From positions 165,485 through 229,484 of the forward strand of contig NZ_JACUUJ010000001.1 of assembly GCF_014859355.1 (NCBI RefSeq): a stretch of 64,000 nt of DNA. Reading direction: 5' to 3'. Below the pieces are notes generated by a model that was given only the letters and a program-made list of their open reading frames with translations, was not told the origin of the DNA and did no database searches. A program made the translations under genes and the position numbers. This DNA comes from Yoonia sp. (GTDB lineage Bacteria > Pseudomonadota > Alphaproteobacteria > Rhodobacterales > Rhodobacteraceae). Below, in pieces: positions 44,949 through 54,769 of the stretch (position 1 is its first letter; each line of letters begins with the position of its first letter).

Positions 44949-46364
44949 CTATTCAGCCGCTGGAATGACCTTTCCGGGGTTCAGGATGCCCTTGGGATCA
45001 AGCGCGGCCTTGATCGCACGCATGGCATCCAACGCCACGGGGTCCTTGCGCCGCCGCATCGTGCCCAGTTTTGACTGGCCCACCCCGTGTTCGGCGCTGA
45101 ACGAACCGCCAAGTTCCTGCACCACGTCTTCCACGGCTTCGGTCATGGCAGCCACCACGTCGGGGTCGTTGCGGGTGATGAATGTCGTGTGATGGATATT
45201 GCCGTCGCCCAGATGCGCCACGATGCATTCCGTACAATCAGGGTCAATCGCCTTGAGTTTTGGCGTTACAGCGGATTCGAAGGCCGCGACCTTGTCTAGC
45301 GGCACAGCTATATCGGTATTCACAAAGGGTGTGCCACGAACCAGTACCTCGCCCGCGTCCTCGCGGCGTTTCCACATGGCTTTGCGCTGCGCCTCGTTTT
45401 GGGCGATCACAGCGTCCAGCAGGTGCCCCTGTTCCAGCATGACACCCAACGTATTCTCTAATGCGGCGACCACGGGAATGCGCCCGTCAGGGCCGGGGGT
45501 CGCATCGCGGGGGGCGGTGGCACCCACCTCGACCATGATATTTACGTCATAGGTGGTATCGAACGGCGGCTGTGCGCCTTCCATCAAGGCCATATGCCTG
45601 TCGATGTAATTGCGGGGCATGTATTCGAATGCCTCTACCGCGCCGCCTGTCGTATCTTGCAGCGTGTTCAGCAGCGCCAGCGCATCATCAAGCGACGGCA
45701 GAGCCACCATCGCGGTGGCATATGCGCGGGGTTTGGGTTTCAGTTTCATCACGGCGGCGGTGATGATGCCCAACGTGCCTTCTGCGCCGATCATCAACTG
45801 GCGCAGGTTCAGGCCGGAATTGTCCTTATGCAGCGCGCTCATCAAATTCATTACGCGCCCATCGGCCATCACGATTTCCATGCCAAGACACAGTTCGCGT
45901 GTATTGCCATAGCGCAGCACGTTCGACCCGCCGGCATTGGTGGACAGCACCCCGCCGATCATGGCGGACCCACGCGCGCCAAAGGTCAGTGGAAAGATCA
46001 GGTCGTGTGCCTCGGCCGCGGCATGCAGGTGCGACAGAATCACACCGGCACCGACCGTGGCGGTGCGCCCGGCTGTGTCGATCTGTGTGATCGTGTTCAG
46101 TCTGTCCAATGAGAGCAGCAAGGAATCCGTGGCCTGTGTGCCGCCGGTCAGCCCGGTATGCCCTGATACTGGAACCACGGGGGTGTCGGTCGCATGGGCG
46201 ATTTTCAGGATACCCGCGACCTCTGCGGTATTGCCGGGGCGCAGAACGGCAAGCGGCATGCCTGTATAGGCGCCGGTCCAGTCGGTTGCATAGGGGACGG
46301 CGTCCGCGCCTGTCAGAACGCGGTTTGCGCCAATAATGGCGGCGATGCTGGCAAGGATGGACAT
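44949..46364 (-). CDS. GlcD-like FAD-binding dehydrogenase (D-2-hydroxy acid type)
   Basis: From the ATG at 46364 the protein has 471 residues. It has the FAD_binding_4 domain (VPVSGHTGLTGG near 73-84; FGARGSAMIGGVLSTNAGGSNVLRYG region) and the FAD-oxidase C-terminal domain with AHLGDGNIHH and AEHGVGQSKLG. It belongs with D-lactate / D-2-hydroxyglutarate dehydrogenases rather than true GlcD, since no glcE or glcF is beside it. It is separate from the glcD-glcE pair at the left end. The exact substrate cannot be told from sequence. Confidence 0.85.
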   Translation of the reverse strand: MSILASIAAIIGANRVLTGADAVPYATDWTGAYTGMPLAVLRPGNTAEVAGILKIAHATDTPVVPVSGHTGLTGGTQATDSLLLSLDRLNTITQIDTAGRTATVGAGVILSHLHAAAEAHDLIFPLTFGARGSAMIGGVLSTNAGGSNVLRYGNTRELCLGMEIVMADGRVMNLMSALHKDNSGLNLRQLMIGAEGTLGIITAAVMKLKPKPRAYATAMVALPSLDDALALLNTLQDTTGGAVEAFEYMPRNYIDRHMALMEGAQPPFDTTYDVNIMVEVGATAPRDATPGPDGRIPVVAALENTLGVMLEQGHLLDAVIAQNEAQRKAMWKRREDAGEVLVRGTPFVNTDIAVPLDKVAAFESAVTPKLKAIDPDCTECIVAHLGDGNIHHTTFITRNDPDVVAAMTEAVEDVVQELGGSFSAEHGVGQSKLGTMRRRKDPVALDAMRAIKAALDPKGILNPGKVIPAAE

Positions 46365-46457
46365 TCTGTTTACTCCGGTCATTGCGCCGCAGGCTAGCGC
46401 CAATCGCGGTGATGCGAAAGGTCGGCGATGATGGCAGGCATAAAGAAAAGAGTGTGG

Positions 46458-46534
<77 letters not shown>

Positions 46535-46548
46535 GGGCCACGAACGTC

Positions 46549-46577
46549 CGATTACGCAAAGGGGGCGAGGGTGTCAA
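46549..46577 (-). promoter_or_regulatory. Candidate promoter of tRNA-Met
   Basis: On the minus strand: TTGACA (perfect -35), exactly 17 bases, TAATCG (-10), 14 bases before the mature tRNA. The -35 box falls in the loop of the cioB terminator-like repeat. Confidence 0.55.
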
Positions 46578-46595
46578 ACCGATTCTGCCCCCTTT
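46558..46595 (-). terminator. Terminator-like inverted repeat after cioB
   Basis: AAAGGGGGC and GCCCCCTTT form a perfect nine-pair stem with a 20-base loop, two bases after the cioB stop codon. The stem ends in TTT on the cioB side. It overlaps the tRNA promoter. Confidence 0.6.
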
Positions 46596-46597
46596 GG

Positions 46598-47608
46598 TCA
46601 ATCATATCGCAGTTCGGTCGCCTTTCCCCGAAAGATTGTATAGGATAGAATTGTATAGCCCAGGATCGTGGGCAGCACGATGCAGGTGCCGATCAGGATG
46701 ATGAACAGGCTTTCGGGGGCGCTGGCGGCTTCGTAAAGCGTCAGCTTTTCCGGCACCACATAGGGATAAAAGCTATAGGCCATCCCGCCGAATGCCATCA
46801 CCCAAAGTGCCGTTGCCGCAGCAAACGGGTGCCACGACCCCCGGTCACCGGGGTAGGGCATGCGCCGCAACATCGACCAAAGCCAGATCACCAGAATCGC
46901 CGACAGGATCGGCAGGGGCGACAAATACAACGCCTGGGGCCAGTTGAACCATTTGTCGAAAATCCGTTCGCTGACAAAAGGCGTGGCCAGCGATATCGCA
47001 GCAATCCCCAGCACCAGCCCCCAGATCCCGCCTTTGGCCCAATCCACCGCTTTGCGTTGCAGGTATTCATCGGTTTTATGGATCACCCAAGTCGCCCCGA
47101 TGAAACTGTAGCCGACAGTCAGAAACACCGCCGTCAGCAGCCCAAAGGCTGCATGCGCCCATGTCCAGTCCAGCCCCATGACATACATCCCCAGCATGAA
47201 CCCTTGGCTGAGCGCAGTCATCAGTGACCCGGCAAAGAACGCGTTGTTCCACAGGCGTTTGTAAGGTTTCGGGGCCTTGGCGCGAAATTCAAACGCCACG
47301 CCCCGCAGGATCAGCCCGATCAGCATGATCGTCACCGGCAAATAAAGCGCGGTCAGAATTGCCCCATGTGCCGCAGGAAAGGCCACCAGCAGAATGCCGA
47401 CTGCCAGCACCAGCCACGTTTCATTGGCATCCCAGAACGGCCCGATAGATGCGATCATCCGGTCTTTTTCGTCATCATCAGCAAAGGGAAACAAAATCCC
47501 CACGCCCAGATCGAACCCGTCCAGAACCACGTAAATCAGGATGGACAGGCCCATCATTGCGGCAAAGGCAAAAGGCAGCCAGACGGCAGGATCATCGAAC
47601 ATAGTCAT
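46598..47608 (-). CDS. cioB: bd-type quinol oxidase subunit II (CydB/CioB)
   Basis: This 336-residue membrane protein has eight or nine hydrophobic segments and the CydB features GFDLGVGILFPFA near residue 31 and WDANETWLVLAVGILLVAFP near 58. It forms the quinol oxidase with subunit I, which is encoded five bases upstream. It is nearer in length and sequence to the CioB (cyanide-insensitive) branch than to E. coli CydB (379 residues). No cydX-like reading frame was seen after it, where an inverted repeat and tRNA-Met follow. Confidence 0.93.
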   Translation of the reverse strand: MTMFDDPAVWLPFAFAAMMGLSILIYVVLDGFDLGVGILFPFADDDEKDRMIASIGPFWDANETWLVLAVGILLVAFPAAHGAILTALYLPVTIMLIGLILRGVAFEFRAKAPKPYKRLWNNAFFAGSLMTALSQGFMLGMYVMGLDWTWAHAAFGLLTAVFLTVGYSFIGATWVIHKTDEYLQRKAVDWAKGGIWGLVLGIAAISLATPFVSERIFDKWFNWPQALYLSPLPILSAILVIWLWSMLRRMPYPGDRGSWHPFAAATALWVMAFGGMAYSFYPYVVPEKLTLYEAASAPESLFIILIGTCIVLPTILGYTILSYTIFRGKATELRYD

Positions 47609-47613
47609 GTCAC

Positions 47614-49002
47614 TTACTCCGCTGGCACTGCTTTTGGTGCGGCGTGTTTGCCGCGTGGTTCACTGGTTCCCAGTGGCGCACCGATCGACGCGCGCCGTGC
47701 AAGGAAAAAGATCACTGTGACATAGGCCCCTAGCAGAATGGCATAGACGATCAGATAGGCGATCAATGTGGTCAGGACCATCGGGGCCGGCACGTCGGCG
47801 ACGGCCTGTTTCGTGGTTAGCACACCCTGCACCAGCCACGGCTGCCGCCCGATTTCGGTGGTATACCACCCCGCCAGCGTGGCCAGCCAACCACTAAAGC
47901 TCATGCCGACCAGCGCATATAGCATTGGCTTGGGCAGACCTTCGACACCGCGCCATTGGCGGAGCATCATGGCAGAGGCCCCCCAGCTGACGAGCAGCAT
48001 CAACATACCGATGCCGACCATCACGCGGAACGACCAGAACACAGGGGCGACGCGGGGGTGCAGCACCTCGCCTTCGTCGGTGACGAAATCGTTCAGGCCG
48101 GGCACAACGCCATCGGCGCTATGTTTCAGGATGATCGAGGCGAGGTTTGGAATGCCGATTTCGAACCGGTTTTCGCGGGCCGCATCATCGGGGATCGCAA
48201 ACAGCAACAAGGGCACGTTTGATTGCGTTTCCCAGTTGCCTTCCATCGCGGCCACCTTTTGCGGTTGATGTTCCAGCGTGTTCAGGCCGTGCATGTCGCC
48301 CAGCAGGATCTGCGCAGGTATCAGCAGTGCGGCCCCATAAATTGCGGTTTTCAATGCAACACGCACACCGGCTGTTCGCCCGCCGATCAGCCAGCGGAAG
48401 GCGCTGACACCGGCGATCAGGAAACTGACCGTCAGGAAGCTGGCCAGCACCATGTGGAAGAAACGGTAGGGCATTGATGGGTTGAAGATGATCGCGAACC
48501 AGTCGGTCGCATGGGCGACGCCCTCGCGCATTTCAAACCCTTGAGGTGTGTGCATCCAGGAATTCAGCACAATGATCCAGAACGCCGACATCATGGTGCC
48601 AAAGGCGACAAGGAACGTGGCCAGCGTGTGCAGCCAGTTGGGCACGCGCGACGCGCCGAACAGCATGATGCCAAGGAAAACCGCCTCAAGGAAAAACGCG
48701 GTCATCACCTCATAGGCCAGAAGTGGCCCGGCGATATTGCCCACGGTTTCCATGAACCCCGGCCAGTTGGTGCCGAACTGGAACGACATGGTGATGCCGG
48801 ACACAACGCCCATGGCAAAGGACAGCGCAAAGACCTTGACCCAGAAACGGTAGGCTTCCATCCAGCGGTCGTCGCCTGTGGCGTTAAAGCGCAGTTTGAA
48901 GAACAAAAGCACCCAGCCCAATGCGATGGTGATCGTTGGAAACAGGATGTGAAACGATATATTTGCCCCGAACTGGATGCGCGATAGAATTAATGTGTCC
49001 AT
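47614..49002 (-). CDS. cioA: bd-type quinol oxidase subunit I (CydA/CioA)
   Basis: This 462-residue protein binds the three haems of a bd-type oxidase. H18 (ANISFHILFP) matches the haem b595 ligand, and GWYTTEIGRQPW near residue 375 is the quinol-oxidase motif. The segment between helices VI and VII is short, lacking the long Q-loop insert of E. coli CydA, which places it in the CIO branch: high-affinity or stress-tolerant respiration, often cyanide-resistant. cydDC genes for assembly are not in the window. Start at 49002 is the first ATG of the family. Confidence 0.93.
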   Translation of the reverse strand: MDTLILSRIQFGANISFHILFPTITIALGWVLLFFKLRFNATGDDRWMEAYRFWVKVFALSFAMGVVSGITMSFQFGTNWPGFMETVGNIAGPLLAYEVMTAFFLEAVFLGIMLFGASRVPNWLHTLATFLVAFGTMMSAFWIIVLNSWMHTPQGFEMREGVAHATDWFAIIFNPSMPYRFFHMVLASFLTVSFLIAGVSAFRWLIGGRTAGVRVALKTAIYGAALLIPAQILLGDMHGLNTLEHQPQKVAAMEGNWETQSNVPLLLFAIPDDAARENRFEIGIPNLASIILKHSADGVVPGLNDFVTDEGEVLHPRVAPVFWSFRVMVGIGMLMLLVSWGASAMMLRQWRGVEGLPKPMLYALVGMSFSGWLATLAGWYTTEIGRQPWLVQGVLTTKQAVADVPAPMVLTTLIAYLIVYAILLGAYVTVIFFLARRASIGAPLGTSEPRGKHAAPKAVPAE

Positions 49003-49202
49003 TTTACCCTCGGCTTTCAGGCGTTTTTAATGACTTGGACCTGATTTAGTGCGTTTTGGCCCGACAGTAGGGGGGGTGCGACAGCAAGGCGCGCATCGCA
49101 TCTGCCGTCTTTCAAATTTTTGCCAAAGCTGTGTCTTTGTCAGCATCGGTTGACCGGGCCGCCTCTGCCGGGTCTTATGGCCCAAAGATGAAAGGGCGAA
49201 TG

Positions 49203-49550
49203 ATGCCGGATGGTTTTCTGACGACACATGTGCTGGATACGGCAAACGGGGTGCCTGCTGTGGGCATGACCGTGGATCTATACCGGATCGCGGGCGAAAC
49301 CCGCGTGCATCTGGTGACAATGGTCACCAATGCCGACGGCCGCACCGACAGCCCGATCCTGCCCGCAGCCGATTTTGCCACCGGCCGCTATGAACTAGTG
49401 TTTCAGGCGGGTGCCTATTTCGGGCGCGGCGATGATCCGGCGTTTCTGGATGACATCCCGATCCGGTTTGGCATCAACGATCCGGCGTCACATTACCACG
49501 TGCCATTGCTGGTATCGCCCTTCAGCTTTTCCACCTATCGCGGCAGTTAG
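49203..49550 (+). CDS. uraH: 5-hydroxyisourate hydrolase (transthyretin-like)
   Basis: The protein has 115 residues from the ATG at 49203 (or 49200; AAAGGG upstream). It has the transthyretin-related family ends: [11 protein letters not shown] at the N-terminus with the catalytic histidine, TNADGRTD in the middle and the terminal tetrapeptide YRGS. It converts hydroxyisourate to OHCU in urate breakdown. Other urate genes are absent nearby. It overlaps the convergent galM gene by four bases. The 200-base gap to cioA shows no clear FNR or other site. Confidence 0.92.
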   Translation: MPDGFLTTHVLDTANGVPAVGMTVDLYRIAGETRVHLVTMVTNADGRTDSPILPAADFATGRYELVFQAGAYFGRGDDPAFLDDIPIRFGINDPASHYHVPLLVSPFSFSTYRGS

Positions 49551-50491
49551 GTCGCAAACGTCCAAGACGTGATTTGCCGATAGGTTGCGCCTGCCTGCAC
49601 TTTGATGGACGGAAAGTCAGGGATGTTGGGGGCGTCCGGCCAGTGCTGCGCCTCGATCGCCAGCGCGCCGTGGTCGGGGCGCCCGTCAAAGATTTGCATC
49701 CCCGGTGCAGTGGTGGCCATGGTCATCGCCACCCCGCTTTGCCCGGTCAGCCACAGCACATCGCGCAGCGGTTCCGGCCCATCGGACAGGCAGAAATTGT
49801 GATCCAGCGGCGGCGTATCCGCGCCCAGCACCGGCCCTGCGCGAAAATCCATGCGTGTGTCGGTGACATCGGCAATTTCACCCGTGGGGCAGGTTGCGGC
49901 ATCAATCGGCAGATAGCGGTCAGCAGCGATGCGCAGGGTGTGACCATGCCAGTTGGCGCTGCCGTCCATGTTCCAATAACTGTGATTGGCGAAATTCATC
50001 AGCGTCGTTGCATCGGTTGTGCCGGTGATGGCCAGCGTCAGCGTGGCGGGGGCGGTGATGGCGAAATGCGCAATGATCCGGCGGTTGCCGGGCAGGCCGG
50101 CTTGCCCATCTGGCAGATCCAGCGCCATGGTGACGCTGCTGTCTGTGCGGTCAGTCACTTGCCAGACCTGCGCATGGGTGCCTTGCGCGCCCGAATGCAG
50201 GTGGCGCGCGCCATCTTCGTTGCGTTCCAGTTCATACATCATGCCATCCAGCCGCACGCGGGCGTTGCCAATACGGTTGGCAATAGGGCCGACGATGGCC
50301 CCGTGGTAATGCATCGCGCCTTCGTAATCGGCCAGTTCGTTCGACCCGACGGTTAGTGAATGATCCACCCCCGCCAGCCGCACGTCCTGCACCCGCGCGC
50401 CATGGCTCAGCAGGCGCACGGTCAGATCGCCAGCTTGCAGGCTGATCATGGTAACGTCTTTCCCGCGCTTTGTTTTGCCGAAAATGGTCAT
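49547..50491 (-). CDS. galM: Aldose 1-epimerase (galactose mutarotase)
   Basis: From the ATG at 50491, in an ATGA overlap with the GH42 gene, the protein has 314 residues. NFANHSYWN near residue 168 holds the catalytic acid histidine, and [13 protein letters not shown] near 285 the catalytic base glutamate. [11 protein letters not shown] near 75 is also typical. It interconverts alpha- and beta-galactose after hydrolysis, so the dehydrogenase gets the right anomer. It is the last gene of the galactoside operon. Confidence 0.93.
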   Translation of the reverse strand: MTIFGKTKRGKDVTMISLQAGDLTVRLLSHGARVQDVRLAGVDHSLTVGSNELADYEGAMHYHGAIVGPIANRIGNARVRLDGMMYELERNEDGARHLHSGAQGTHAQVWQVTDRTDSSVTMALDLPDGQAGLPGNRRIIAHFAITAPATLTLAITGTTDATTLMNFANHSYWNMDGSANWHGHTLRIAADRYLPIDAATCPTGEIADVTDTRMDFRAGPVLGADTPPLDHNFCLSDGPEPLRDVLWLTGQSGVAMTMATTAPGMQIFDGRPDHGALAIEAQHWPDAPNIPDFPSIKVQAGATYRQITSWTFAT

Positions 50492-52392
50492 GTCAGCGCC
50501 TCCCAATGGACACCGGCGGCAGGTATGATCGCGCCGTTCCAGTGCTGCGCCTTGGGCGCATAGTTGAAAACGAACCGATGTGTGCCGGTATCGCGCACCC
50601 GCAGACCTTCTGGCAGGGCAAGGGTTGGCAGGTCAAGCGTGTCGCACAGCCCGCCGATGATCGCGTCAAAGGTGGCATCATCCGGCCACCCCGCCAGATA
50701 GCGGAGGTGGTCACCGCCCATGATCGCGGGCTGCCCTGCCTTGGTCGCCAGATGCACGTCGGCGCTGCCTTCCAGATGTTCGAACCAATGCCGGAACCGC
50801 CCGCCGCCGGCCAGTTTGATCTTGTCGCTGGGGGGCAGGCTTTCGGTCAGCGCGACGGTAACATCAGTGTCCGGCAGGTTGGGGCCAAGCGGCGTGGGGA
50901 TGGACAGTTCATCGGTCTTGGTGTCGCTGCGCGGGCCGATCAGGGCGATCCCTTTGAAATTGGCCAATGCCCCGCGCAAGGCGTCCGTCAGTGTCATCAG
51001 GCCAGGGGCCAGCACTAACCGGTAGGCCGACAGATCCGCACAATCAGGGGCCACGATGTCGATGTTCAGCCCTGCCCGGCGCAATGCGCGATAGGCGGCA
51101 AAGGCAAGGCGAAACATGTCGAAATCTGCGCCCTGTGGCTGGGTGTCCCAGCCCCACGCGCTGACGTAATCAAAGACCAGTGCGGTCGGCGCGCGCGCGG
51201 TTTCCACATCGGGCAGACGGGCAATTTCATCGGCGACCTGCCGTGCCTCGGCCAAGGCGGGGGCAGGGGCGCTGTCGGGGCGCAAAAGCCCTGCATGCAT
51301 CTGTTCCTGCGCGAAGGGCGCCTGTCGCCAGCGGAAATAGCAGACGGTTTCAGCGCCATGGGCAAACGCCTCCCACGCCCAAAGGCGGGCCATGCCGGGC
51401 AGGGGGGCGGGGTTGTAAGGGGCCCAGTTCACCGGGCCGGGCTGTTGTTCCATCACCCAAAGCCGCCCCTTGCCCACGGCGCGGTAAAGGTCATGGTGAA
51501 ACGCCTGCATGTCAGGATGGCCCTGGCGCAGGAATGTCTGTTTTTCCTTGGCGCTGCTTTCGATCCGGTCGGATAGAAAGCCGATGGGGTAACTGTCCCA
51601 TGACGCGACATCCAGATCGGCCCCCAGCAGCCAGTGATCGAATGTCGTGATCCGGCCCATGTAGTTGTGGATCAGCGGCGCGTCGGTGTGACGGCGCAGT
51701 TCATCCGCCTGCACGCGGTTGAACGCCACGACCTGATCGGAACTATAGCGCCGGAACGCCAGCACATGCGCCGGGTTCGGTTCGGTCACGGTCAGATTGG
51801 GCAGGTCGATCTGGTCGAATGTATCGTAATCCATCGACCAGAACACATTGCCCCATGCGCGGTTCAGGGCATCTGCCGATTGGTATGTCTGCGCCAACCA
51901 GTCCTGAAACCCGTGTCGCGCGGCATCGGAATAGGACAGGGCCGTGTCATGGCAGTCGTATTCATTGTCGATCTGCCACGCGGCGATATGGGGGTTTTTG
52001 CCATAGCGTTCGCCCATGGCCCGCGCGATGCGCCGACATTCATTGCGATAGGGCAAGTGGCTGAAATCATAATGACGCCGTGATCCGAATTTGCGCGGGT
52101 GGCCCGCCGCATCGACAGCCAGCATGTCGGGGTATTTGTCCAGCATCCAGCGCGGCGGGGTGGCGGTGGGCGTGCCCAGCACGATTTTTAGCCCCGCATC
52201 GCCCAGCACCGCGATGGCACGGTCCAGCCAATCCCATGTGAACTGGCCGGGGGCGGGTTCCATCCGCTGCCATGCAAATTCGCCAATCCGCACCCATGTC
52301 AGCCCGGTGGCGACCATGCGTGCGGCATCGGTGGCCCATTGGTCCTCGGGCCAGTGTTCGGGATAATAACAGACGCCGAGTGTGCGTTTCAT
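50488..52392 (-). CDS. Beta-galactosidase, GH42 family
   Basis: From the ATG at 52392 (MKRTLGVCYYPEHWPEDQW) the protein has 634 residues. The acid/base Glu is in WQIDNEYDCH near 145 and the nucleophile Glu in WVMEQQPGPVNWAPYNP near 305, both in their GH42 contexts. A trimerisation (A5-like) domain and a small C-terminal domain follow. It has no signal peptide, so it hydrolyses imported beta-galactosides in the cytoplasm. It overlaps galM by four bases. A repeat-like element lies in the 47-base gap before it. Confidence 0.95.
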   Translation of the reverse strand: MKRTLGVCYYPEHWPEDQWATDAARMVATGLTWVRIGEFAWQRMEPAPGQFTWDWLDRAIAVLGDAGLKIVLGTPTATPPRWMLDKYPDMLAVDAAGHPRKFGSRRHYDFSHLPYRNECRRIARAMGERYGKNPHIAAWQIDNEYDCHDTALSYSDAARHGFQDWLAQTYQSADALNRAWGNVFWSMDYDTFDQIDLPNLTVTEPNPAHVLAFRRYSSDQVVAFNRVQADELRRHTDAPLIHNYMGRITTFDHWLLGADLDVASWDSYPIGFLSDRIESSAKEKQTFLRQGHPDMQAFHHDLYRAVGKGRLWVMEQQPGPVNWAPYNPAPLPGMARLWAWEAFAHGAETVCYFRWRQAPFAQEQMHAGLLRPDSAPAPALAEARQVADEIARLPDVETARAPTALVFDYVSAWGWDTQPQGADFDMFRLAFAAYRALRRAGLNIDIVAPDCADLSAYRLVLAPGLMTLTDALRGALANFKGIALIGPRSDTKTDELSIPTPLGPNLPDTDVTVALTESLPPSDKIKLAGGGRFRHWFEHLEGSADVHLATKAGQPAIMGGDHLRYLAGWPDDATFDAIIGGLCDTLDLPTLALPEGLRVRDTGTHRFVFNYAPKAQHWNGAIIPAAGVHWEALT

Positions 52393-52403
52393 GTCGTGCC
52401 TTT

Positions 52404-52430
52404 GAGTTTTTTTACCAAGATGAAGAAGGA
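52404..52430 (+). repeat. Short intergenic repeat-like word before the GH42 gene
   Basis: The gap reads GAGTTTTTTTACCAAGATGA then AGAAGGA on the plus strand, close to 7511-7537 in the MoxR cassette. Both lie antisense to the local genes. It interrupts an otherwise overlapping operon. Confidence 0.45.
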
Positions 52431-52439
52431 GCGGTCCGC

Positions 52440-53261
52440 CTAGAGGATCACCCGATGCTCTGCCTGGCCTGTGGTTTCGGTCTGGATGGCGTAGGTCTTG
52501 CCTTCGTCTGGTCCGGTCAGGCCCACGGCGGCAGAGGTGCAAAATAATGTTTGCAGATCGGTTCCGCCAAACGCCGGGCAAGAGGTCTGGCGTGCGGGGA
52601 ATTCATAGGCAGCGATGAATGCCCCTTTGTTTGTATATCCCGCCACACGTCCTGCGCCCCATTGCGCGTTCCACAGGTTGCCTGCGGCATCGACGACCGC
52701 GCCGTCTGGGCGAAAATCGGTGCCGGTCAGATCGATGTGCACGTCCGGTGCGCCATCGGGCCAGCCATTGGCATCAAGTGCGACGCGCATGATTTTCTGG
52801 GTCGGGGTGTCGGTGAAATAAGCGGTATGCCCGTCAGGCGCAAAGCAGATCGCGTTCGAAATGGTGATATCTGCGTAAAGCTGGCGCAGTTCGCCGCGGT
52901 AATAGCGATAGATCGCACCTGCGCCTTTTTCGGCATTGATCCCCATGGTGCCGATCCAGAAACCGCCCTGTGGGTCGGCGCGGCCATCGTTGGAGCGTGT
53001 GACAGGGTTGTCGGCCTCCAGCGGGCCGATGTCTGTCAGATCGCCGGTGGTAATATCAAAACGGTGCAGCGCGCGGGCCGAAGCGATCAGCAGGGTGGAA
53101 TTATCCACCCAACCTGCGGCGCTGACATAGGTGTCGCACTGCCAGTGCTGGCCCTTGGTATGCAGCCGGTGGCCAAGGATATCAAACCAGAACAGTTGTT
53201 CGCGTTGCGGGTGCCACAGCGGGCCTTCGCCAAGCTGGCATGCGGTGGGTTCGTGGATCAT
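52440..53261 (-). CDS. SMP-30/gluconolactonase family lactonase
   Basis: This 273-residue protein is a six-bladed propeller of the SMP-30 family: [17 protein letters not shown] opens it with the metal-ligand Glu, [16 protein letters not shown] near 100 and [19 protein letters not shown] near 190 follow. It likely opens the sugar 1,5- or 1,4-lactone made by the SDR dehydrogenase, giving galactonate. It overlaps the aldolase gene by four bases. Its exact substrate is inferred from the operon. Confidence 0.88.
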   Translation of the reverse strand: MIHEPTACQLGEGPLWHPQREQLFWFDILGHRLHTKGQHWQCDTYVSAAGWVDNSTLLIASARALHRFDITTGDLTDIGPLEADNPVTRSNDGRADPQGGFWIGTMGINAEKGAGAIYRYYRGELRQLYADITISNAICFAPDGHTAYFTDTPTQKIMRVALDANGWPDGAPDVHIDLTGTDFRPDGAVVDAAGNLWNAQWGAGRVAGYTNKGAFIAAYEFPARQTSCPAFGGTDLQTLFCTSAAVGLTGPDEGKTYAIQTETTGQAEHRVIL

Positions 53262-53863
53262 GACACCGCCGCATCGTAGGCCGCAACGATGTCACGCGCG
53301 CGCGCGGCGACATCGGCCAGGGACATGCCCGGTTTGTAAAGCGCCGATCCGATGCCAAAGCCGTCTGCGCTGGCCCCGATCCATTCGGCAAAGTTGTCAG
53401 CCCCCGCGCCGCCCACCGCATAGACCTGTGTGCCGGGTGGCAGGACCGCGCGGATCGCCTTGATACCATCAGGGCCGATCAGGCTGGCGGGAAAGATTTT
53501 CAGTCCGTCGGCGCCGGATTTCAGCGCAAGGAAACATTCGGTTGGCGTCATGACACCGGGCCAGCTTGCCAGGCCTGCGGCCTTGGTGGCGACGATGACG
53601 CGCTGATCGCAATTGGGTGACACGATCAATTTGCCGCCCGCTTTGGCCACGCGGCCCACGTCATCCGTGGACAGGACTGTGCCCGCGCCGATCAGCGCGG
53701 CATTGCCATGCGCGTCGGCCATGGCCCTGATGCTGTCGAACGGGTCGGGGGAGTTCAGCGGGACTTCAATTTTCGTGATGCCGGCGTCGATCAGGGCGGC
53801 GGTAATGGGTGCGGCCTCTGCCGGTGTGATCCCGCGCAGAATGGCGATCAGGGGGCGTGACAT
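53258..53863 (-). CDS. dgoA: 2-dehydro-3-deoxy-6-phosphogalactonate aldolase
   Basis: This 201-residue class I aldolase is of the KDPG/KDPGal type: E33 in [11 protein letters not shown], the phosphate-site stretch VSPNCDQRV and the Schiff-base lysine K122 in [15 protein letters not shown]. The SPNCD motif is as in KDPGal rather than KDPG aldolases. It splits 2-dehydro-3-deoxy-6-phosphogalactonate into pyruvate and glyceraldehyde 3-phosphate. It starts three bases after dgoK and overlaps the lactonase gene. Confidence 0.94.
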   Translation of the reverse strand: MSRPLIAILRGITPAEAAPITAALIDAGITKIEVPLNSPDPFDSIRAMADAHGNAALIGAGTVLSTDDVGRVAKAGGKLIVSPNCDQRVIVATKAAGLASWPGVMTPTECFLALKSGADGLKIFPASLIGPDGIKAIRAVLPPGTQVYAVGGAGADNFAEWIGASADGFGIGSALYKPGMSLADVAARARDIVAAYDAAVS

Positions 53864-53866
53864 GGG

Positions 53867-54769
53867 CTATCCTTTCAGACGACGGTAGGCGGCGGTCAGG
53901 CCTGCGATGGTGATGGCTTCGCCCTGCACCTGGGTGGCGGGGGCGTGTTGCGCGGCCAGTGCCGTGACATATGTTTTTGCCAGACCGCCCGCGCCGATCA
54001 CGGCAATCTGCTGGCCCAGCCAATAGGGTTTGGCCGCGGCTAGTTCTGCCCCGATCAGAAGGCCCGACAGGCGGGCGCGGGCGGTGGCCCCGGGCTGGGC
54101 GTTCAACAGACTTTCGGCGCGCAGTGAAAACAGCCGCGCGGCCAGTTTTTCAGGTCGGCCCATCGCATCGGACAGGCCATCAGAAAACGCAGCATCGTCC
54201 CAGCCATCAGCAGCGATGGAATGGCGCAAGACGGTATGTTCCGCCAACGTGGCAAACAATTCGCCGGTCATGAAGGTTTGAAAGCTGACGACCTCGTTCG
54301 CGCTGACATGCACCCATTTGGTATGGGTGCCGGGCAGGCACAGGATGCCGTCCCAGTTGGGGTTACGGGCCAGAAACCCCGCGATCTGGGTTTCTTCGCC
54401 GCGCATCACATCGGCAGGATGCACCTGTTTGATGCCGGGGATGACATGCACCGACAGGCCGGGGGTGGTCGTGGGGGCCTGCACGAATGTTTCTGGCATT
54501 GCAGGGCATGGGGTGGCGGCATAGGGGGCTTCGACCCAGCCTTGGCGTGATCCGACCATACCGCAGGCGATAATTGTTGTCGGCCCGTTGATCCAAGGCC
54601 CGACCGCATCGAGCAGGGCAGGTTCGAACCCGTCGCGTTGCAGCTTGCCCATGCCCTGATCCGATGTGGCCGCCGCAAGCACAGTGCCGCTGGCAGACAT
54701 CGCCCACGCCCGCATATGTGTGGTGCCCCAGTCAACGGCGATCCAGTCTGGTGTCACGGTGTCGTTCAT
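53867..54769 (-). CDS. dgoK: 2-dehydro-3-deoxygalactonokinase
   Basis: This 300-residue kinase begins DWIAVDWGTTHMRAW, the phosphate-1 loop of the DgoK family, and has GMVGSRQGWVEAPYAATPC near 75 and LCLPGTHTKWVHV near 150. It phosphorylates 2-dehydro-3-deoxygalactonate, feeding the aldolase encoded next. It overlaps the SDR gene by four bases. The kinase-aldolase pair fixes the pathway as oxidative galactose breakdown. Confidence 0.94.
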   Translation of the reverse strand: MNDTVTPDWIAVDWGTTHMRAWAMSASGTVLAAATSDQGMGKLQRDGFEPALLDAVGPWINGPTTIIACGMVGSRQGWVEAPYAATPCPAMPETFVQAPTTTPGLSVHVIPGIKQVHPADVMRGEETQIAGFLARNPNWDGILCLPGTHTKWVHVSANEVVSFQTFMTGELFATLAEHTVLRHSIAADGWDDAAFSDGLSDAMGRPEKLAARLFSLRAESLLNAQPGATARARLSGLLIGAELAAAKPYWLGQQIAVIGAGGLAKTYVTALAAQHAPATQVQGEAITIAGLTAAYRRLKG

